Positions 62,114-64,000 of a stretch of 64,000 nt of DNA are shown piece after piece. Made by a program: the position numbers and the translations under genes. Each line of letters begins with the position of its first letter. Within the stretch, counting starts at the first letter, position 1. The stretch spans positions 62,001-126,000 of the forward strand of contig NZ_CAURPW010000002.1 in assembly GCF_963526985.1 (NCBI RefSeq), read 5' to 3'. A model generated the notes under the pieces. That model was not told the DNA's origin and ran no database searches. It worked only from the letters and a program-made list of their open reading frames with translations. The DNA comes from an uncultured Campylobacter sp. GTDB lineage: Bacteria > Campylobacterota > Campylobacteria > Campylobacterales > Campylobacteraceae.

Positions 62114-64000
62114 TTGAAATTTTACAAATTTATATTTTCCGTAGCGACGGCGTTAGCGATGCTGGGCGGTTGCGCATCGCCAAAAGACGCGCCAAGCGCG
62201 GTAAATTTACCCGATCAAGGCGCTAACGCCGCGCCCGCATACGACATGCCCGAGGAGAGTGCGGACGAAAATTTAGGCCACATCAGTTATCTAAAATTCG
62301 ACGTCGATCAAAATGCAAATGCGCTGCCGATACTGCCTTTTGAAGCGCAAAGTAGCGGCGAAACTCTGCTGCAAAAACGCTTTAACGCGCTTGATTTAAA
62401 AGCGCCCGCAACGAGTGCTAAAGAGGCTTTTTGGGCGCTAGATTACTATAAAAATACGTCAAAAAGGCAGTACTTTTTCTCAAATATGCGCAAAGTCCCA
62501 AACGAGTGGTTTGAAAAAGTGCGCAAAAACGCGAGCGTAGAGAGCTTCGGCAAGGTTTCTTTGCCTGCGGTAACGACGGCAAACGCGAGCTTGCGAAACC
62601 TACCTACCGACGAGGCCGTGCTCTATAATCCCGTGCGCGCAGGCGAAGGGCTGCCGTTTGACTACGCCCAGCTCTCTTTCGTTTCGATCGGTTATCCGCT
62701 TTACGTTTCGCACTTTTCGGCCGACGGCGCGTGGGCGTTTGTGGGTAGCGATGCGGCCTGGGGCTGGATAAAATCGACCGAAATCAAAATTTTAAGCGCA
62801 GACGCCGTGCGGGAGCTAAAAAACTCTAAATTTTTAAGCGTTATCAAAGACGAAGAGCCCGTCTACGACAAAAACGGCAACTTTTTATTTTACGGACGCA
62901 TAGGCGCGATTTTACCGTTTCAAAGCGAGGATCAGTTTAAATTTTACGGCAAAATCCAAACCCAAAGCGGGCTAAAAAACTACGAGATCTCAAAACAAAG
63001 CGCAAGCCGCTTTCCGCTTAAATTTAGCGACGAAAACGTAAGAGCGCTGGCGTCATCGCTACTGGGGCAAAGCTACGGCTGGGGCGGGTTTGGCGGCAAG
63101 CGCGACTGCTCGCTGTTTTTGCAAGATTTCCTGGGTAGCTTTGGCGTGTGGCTACCGCGAAACTCAAAGGCGCAAGGTCAAATCGGCAAGGTCGTGAGCC
63201 TAGCAAATTTAAGCGCGGAAGAAAAACTACGCGTCATAAAAACGCAAGCCGTGCCATATAGAACGCTATTTCACATGAACGGGCATATCATGCTTTATGC
63301 TGGTATGCGCGGCGACGAACCGCTCGCCGTGCACGACGTCTGGGGTATCCGCACGAAAGATAACGGCAGAGCCATGATCGGCGGCATAGCGATCACGACG
63401 CTAAAAATCGGCTCGGACGTAGCAGATATCGATCCAAAACGCTTGCTGGTCTCGCGGATAAACTCCATGAATACCTTTGAAGTGGCCAGCGGCGAGGAGA
63501 TGTCGCGCGCGAAAAAATCGGCGATCGAAAAAGCTTACGGCGTGAAAATCGTCGGCAATGAGGTGATTTTTTCAGACGGCGCTAAGATCAAATTTGACGA
63601 CGGCGAGGCAAAAGACACGGCGCACCTGCTAAACCTTGCCGACGTCGAGGACACTTTTGCGCAGCCTTATCCGCTCTTTAAGCCTCTGGCGCTGCCTAGC
63701 AATGACGCTGGTAGATACCGAAACTACGAGCTTTTAGATAAAATTTACGGCGCGAGCGAGGCGGAAGTGAAAGCAAATTTAACCGACGTCGTTTGGCTAA
63801 AAAATCACGGCGGCAAAACGTTTAAATTTAACTCCAAAAACGGTGCGGCAGCAGCTCTGCAAGCCGTCTCAAACGAGCTTGACGCGCTAGCCCTGCAAAA
63901 ACCCGAGCTGCTAAAGTTTCTTGACAATCCGTCGGGTACGTTTAACTGGCGCGTGATCGAGGGCACCAAGCGCAAGAGTGCGCACTCCTACGGCATCGCG
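62114..64000 (+). CDS. Lipoprotein with SH3, NlpC/P60 and probable M15 peptidase modules (3' end outside window)
   Basis: At least 629 codons, open to the right edge. It starts at TTG behind AAGGAG; the signal peptide ends with the lipobox AMLGGC (Cys at ~residue 21). An SH3-type region follows near 150-250 (YPLYVSHFSADGAWAFVGSD). The NlpC/P60 domain has YGWGGFGGKRDCSLFLQDF (Cys332), NGHIMLYAG (His391) and AVHDVWGI (His407). The last visible residues WRVIEGTKRKSAHSYGIA match the metal-binding start of M15 D,D-peptidases (SxHxxG). It would cut peptidoglycan stems from the membrane surface. It is longer than most NlpC/P60 lipoproteins because of the extra C-terminal domain. The next gene cannot be seen. 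Confidence 0.85.
   Translation, partial: MKFYKFIFSVATALAMLGGCASPKDAPSAVNLPDQGANAAPAYDMPEESADENLGHISYLKFDVDQNANALPILPFEAQSSGETLLQKRFNALDLKAPATSAKEAFWALDYYKNTSKRQYFFSNMRKVPNEWFEKVRKNASVESFGKVSLPAVTTANASLRNLPTDEAVLYNPVRAGEGLPFDYAQLSFVSIGYPLYVSHFSADGAWAFVGSDAAWGWIKSTEIKILSADAVRELKNSKFLSVIKDEEPVYDKNGNFLFYGRIGAILPFQSEDQFKFYGKIQTQSGLKNYEISKQSASRFPLKFSDENVRALASSLLGQSYGWGGFGGKRDCSLFLQDFLGSFGVWLPRNSKAQGQIGKVVSLANLSAEEKLRVIKTQAVPYRTLFHMNGHIMLYAGMRGDEPLAVHDVWGIRTKDNGRAMIGGIAITTLKIGSDVADIDPKRLLVSRINSMNTFEVASGEEMSRAKKSAIEKAYGVKIVGNEVIFSDGAKIKFDDGEAKDTAHLLNLADVEDTFAQPYPLFKPLALPSNDAGRYRNYELLDKIYGASEAEVKANLTDVVWLKNHGGKTFKFNSKNGAAAALQAVSNELDALALQKPELLKFLDNPSGTFNWRVIEGTKRKSAHSYGIA

Noticed and set aside
1..64000. 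CRISPR arrays, tRNA or rRNA genes, integrases or IS elements
   Set aside because: Searched by eye for regularly spaced repeats, TPsiC-like GGTTCRA words, rRNA motifs and transposase motifs; none was found.

Overview
The window is a stretch of a Campylobacter-type epsilonproteobacterial chromosome. Three gene blocks match the order I recall from C. jejuni: (i) DUF2018 protein, secreted hypothetical, ispB, hemA, proS, fxsA, hemC, ubiD-like, then flaG-fliD-fliS; (ii) K+/H+ antiporter, hspR, cbpA, htrA, cprR, cprS; (iii) lolC-like, secA, lolA, small secreted protein, Pif1-like helicase, NlpC/P60 lipoprotein. The GC-richer codon use and an extreme abundance of AAATTT words between genes suggest a C. 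rectus/C. showae/C. curvus-like oral species rather than C. jejuni; this species-level guess is inference. I saw no tRNA, rRNA, CRISPR array, insertion sequence or prophage.

Layout. 1-8 kb: a metal-chelate uptake cluster with two paralogous TonB-dependent receptors (one cut by the window edge, one frameshifted), two paralogous periplasmic binding proteins, one FecCD permease, one ATPase and an embedded SAM methyltransferase. 8-12.2 kb: a UvrD-like helicase and a two-gene sugar aminotransferase/oxidoreductase unit. 12.2-13.4 kb: no credible gene. 13.4-20 kb: gpsA, gatB, atpB, a TSUP permease, sodC and a TIGR02757 protein, mostly single minus-strand genes. 20-28 kb: two flagellar units, flgI-flgJ-like-flgM-flgN-flgK on the minus strand and flaG-fliD-fliS-fliT-like on the plus strand, with readable sigma-54 and sigma-28 promoters. 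About 29 kb: RNase P RNA. 29-43 kb: minus-strand housekeeping genes (pepE, truD, thiL, ubiD-like, hemC, proS, hemA, ispB). 43-45.3 kb: metY and a candidate phase-variable locus. 45-54 kb: the antiporter and stress-protease/two-component block, with a 528-residue unknown protein between htrA and cprR. 54-55 kb: gene debris. 55-64 kb: protein and lipoprotein export (lolC-like, secA, lolA), a repeat-rich gap, a Pif1-like helicase, and a lipoprotein running off the edge that joins SH3, NlpC/P60 and apparently M15 peptidase modules.

Most of the window is core genome and no wholly new system is evident. The observations most worth following are: the poly-G dual-tract gene with an unlisted 40-codon ORF coupled upstream of it; the flgI leader, where an inverted repeat covers the ribosome-binding site and the sigma-54 start site appears to lie inside the loop; a dispersed palindromic intergenic repeat family; the doubled receptor/binding-protein uptake cluster with a methyltransferase; and the multi-domain cell-wall hydrolase at the right edge.
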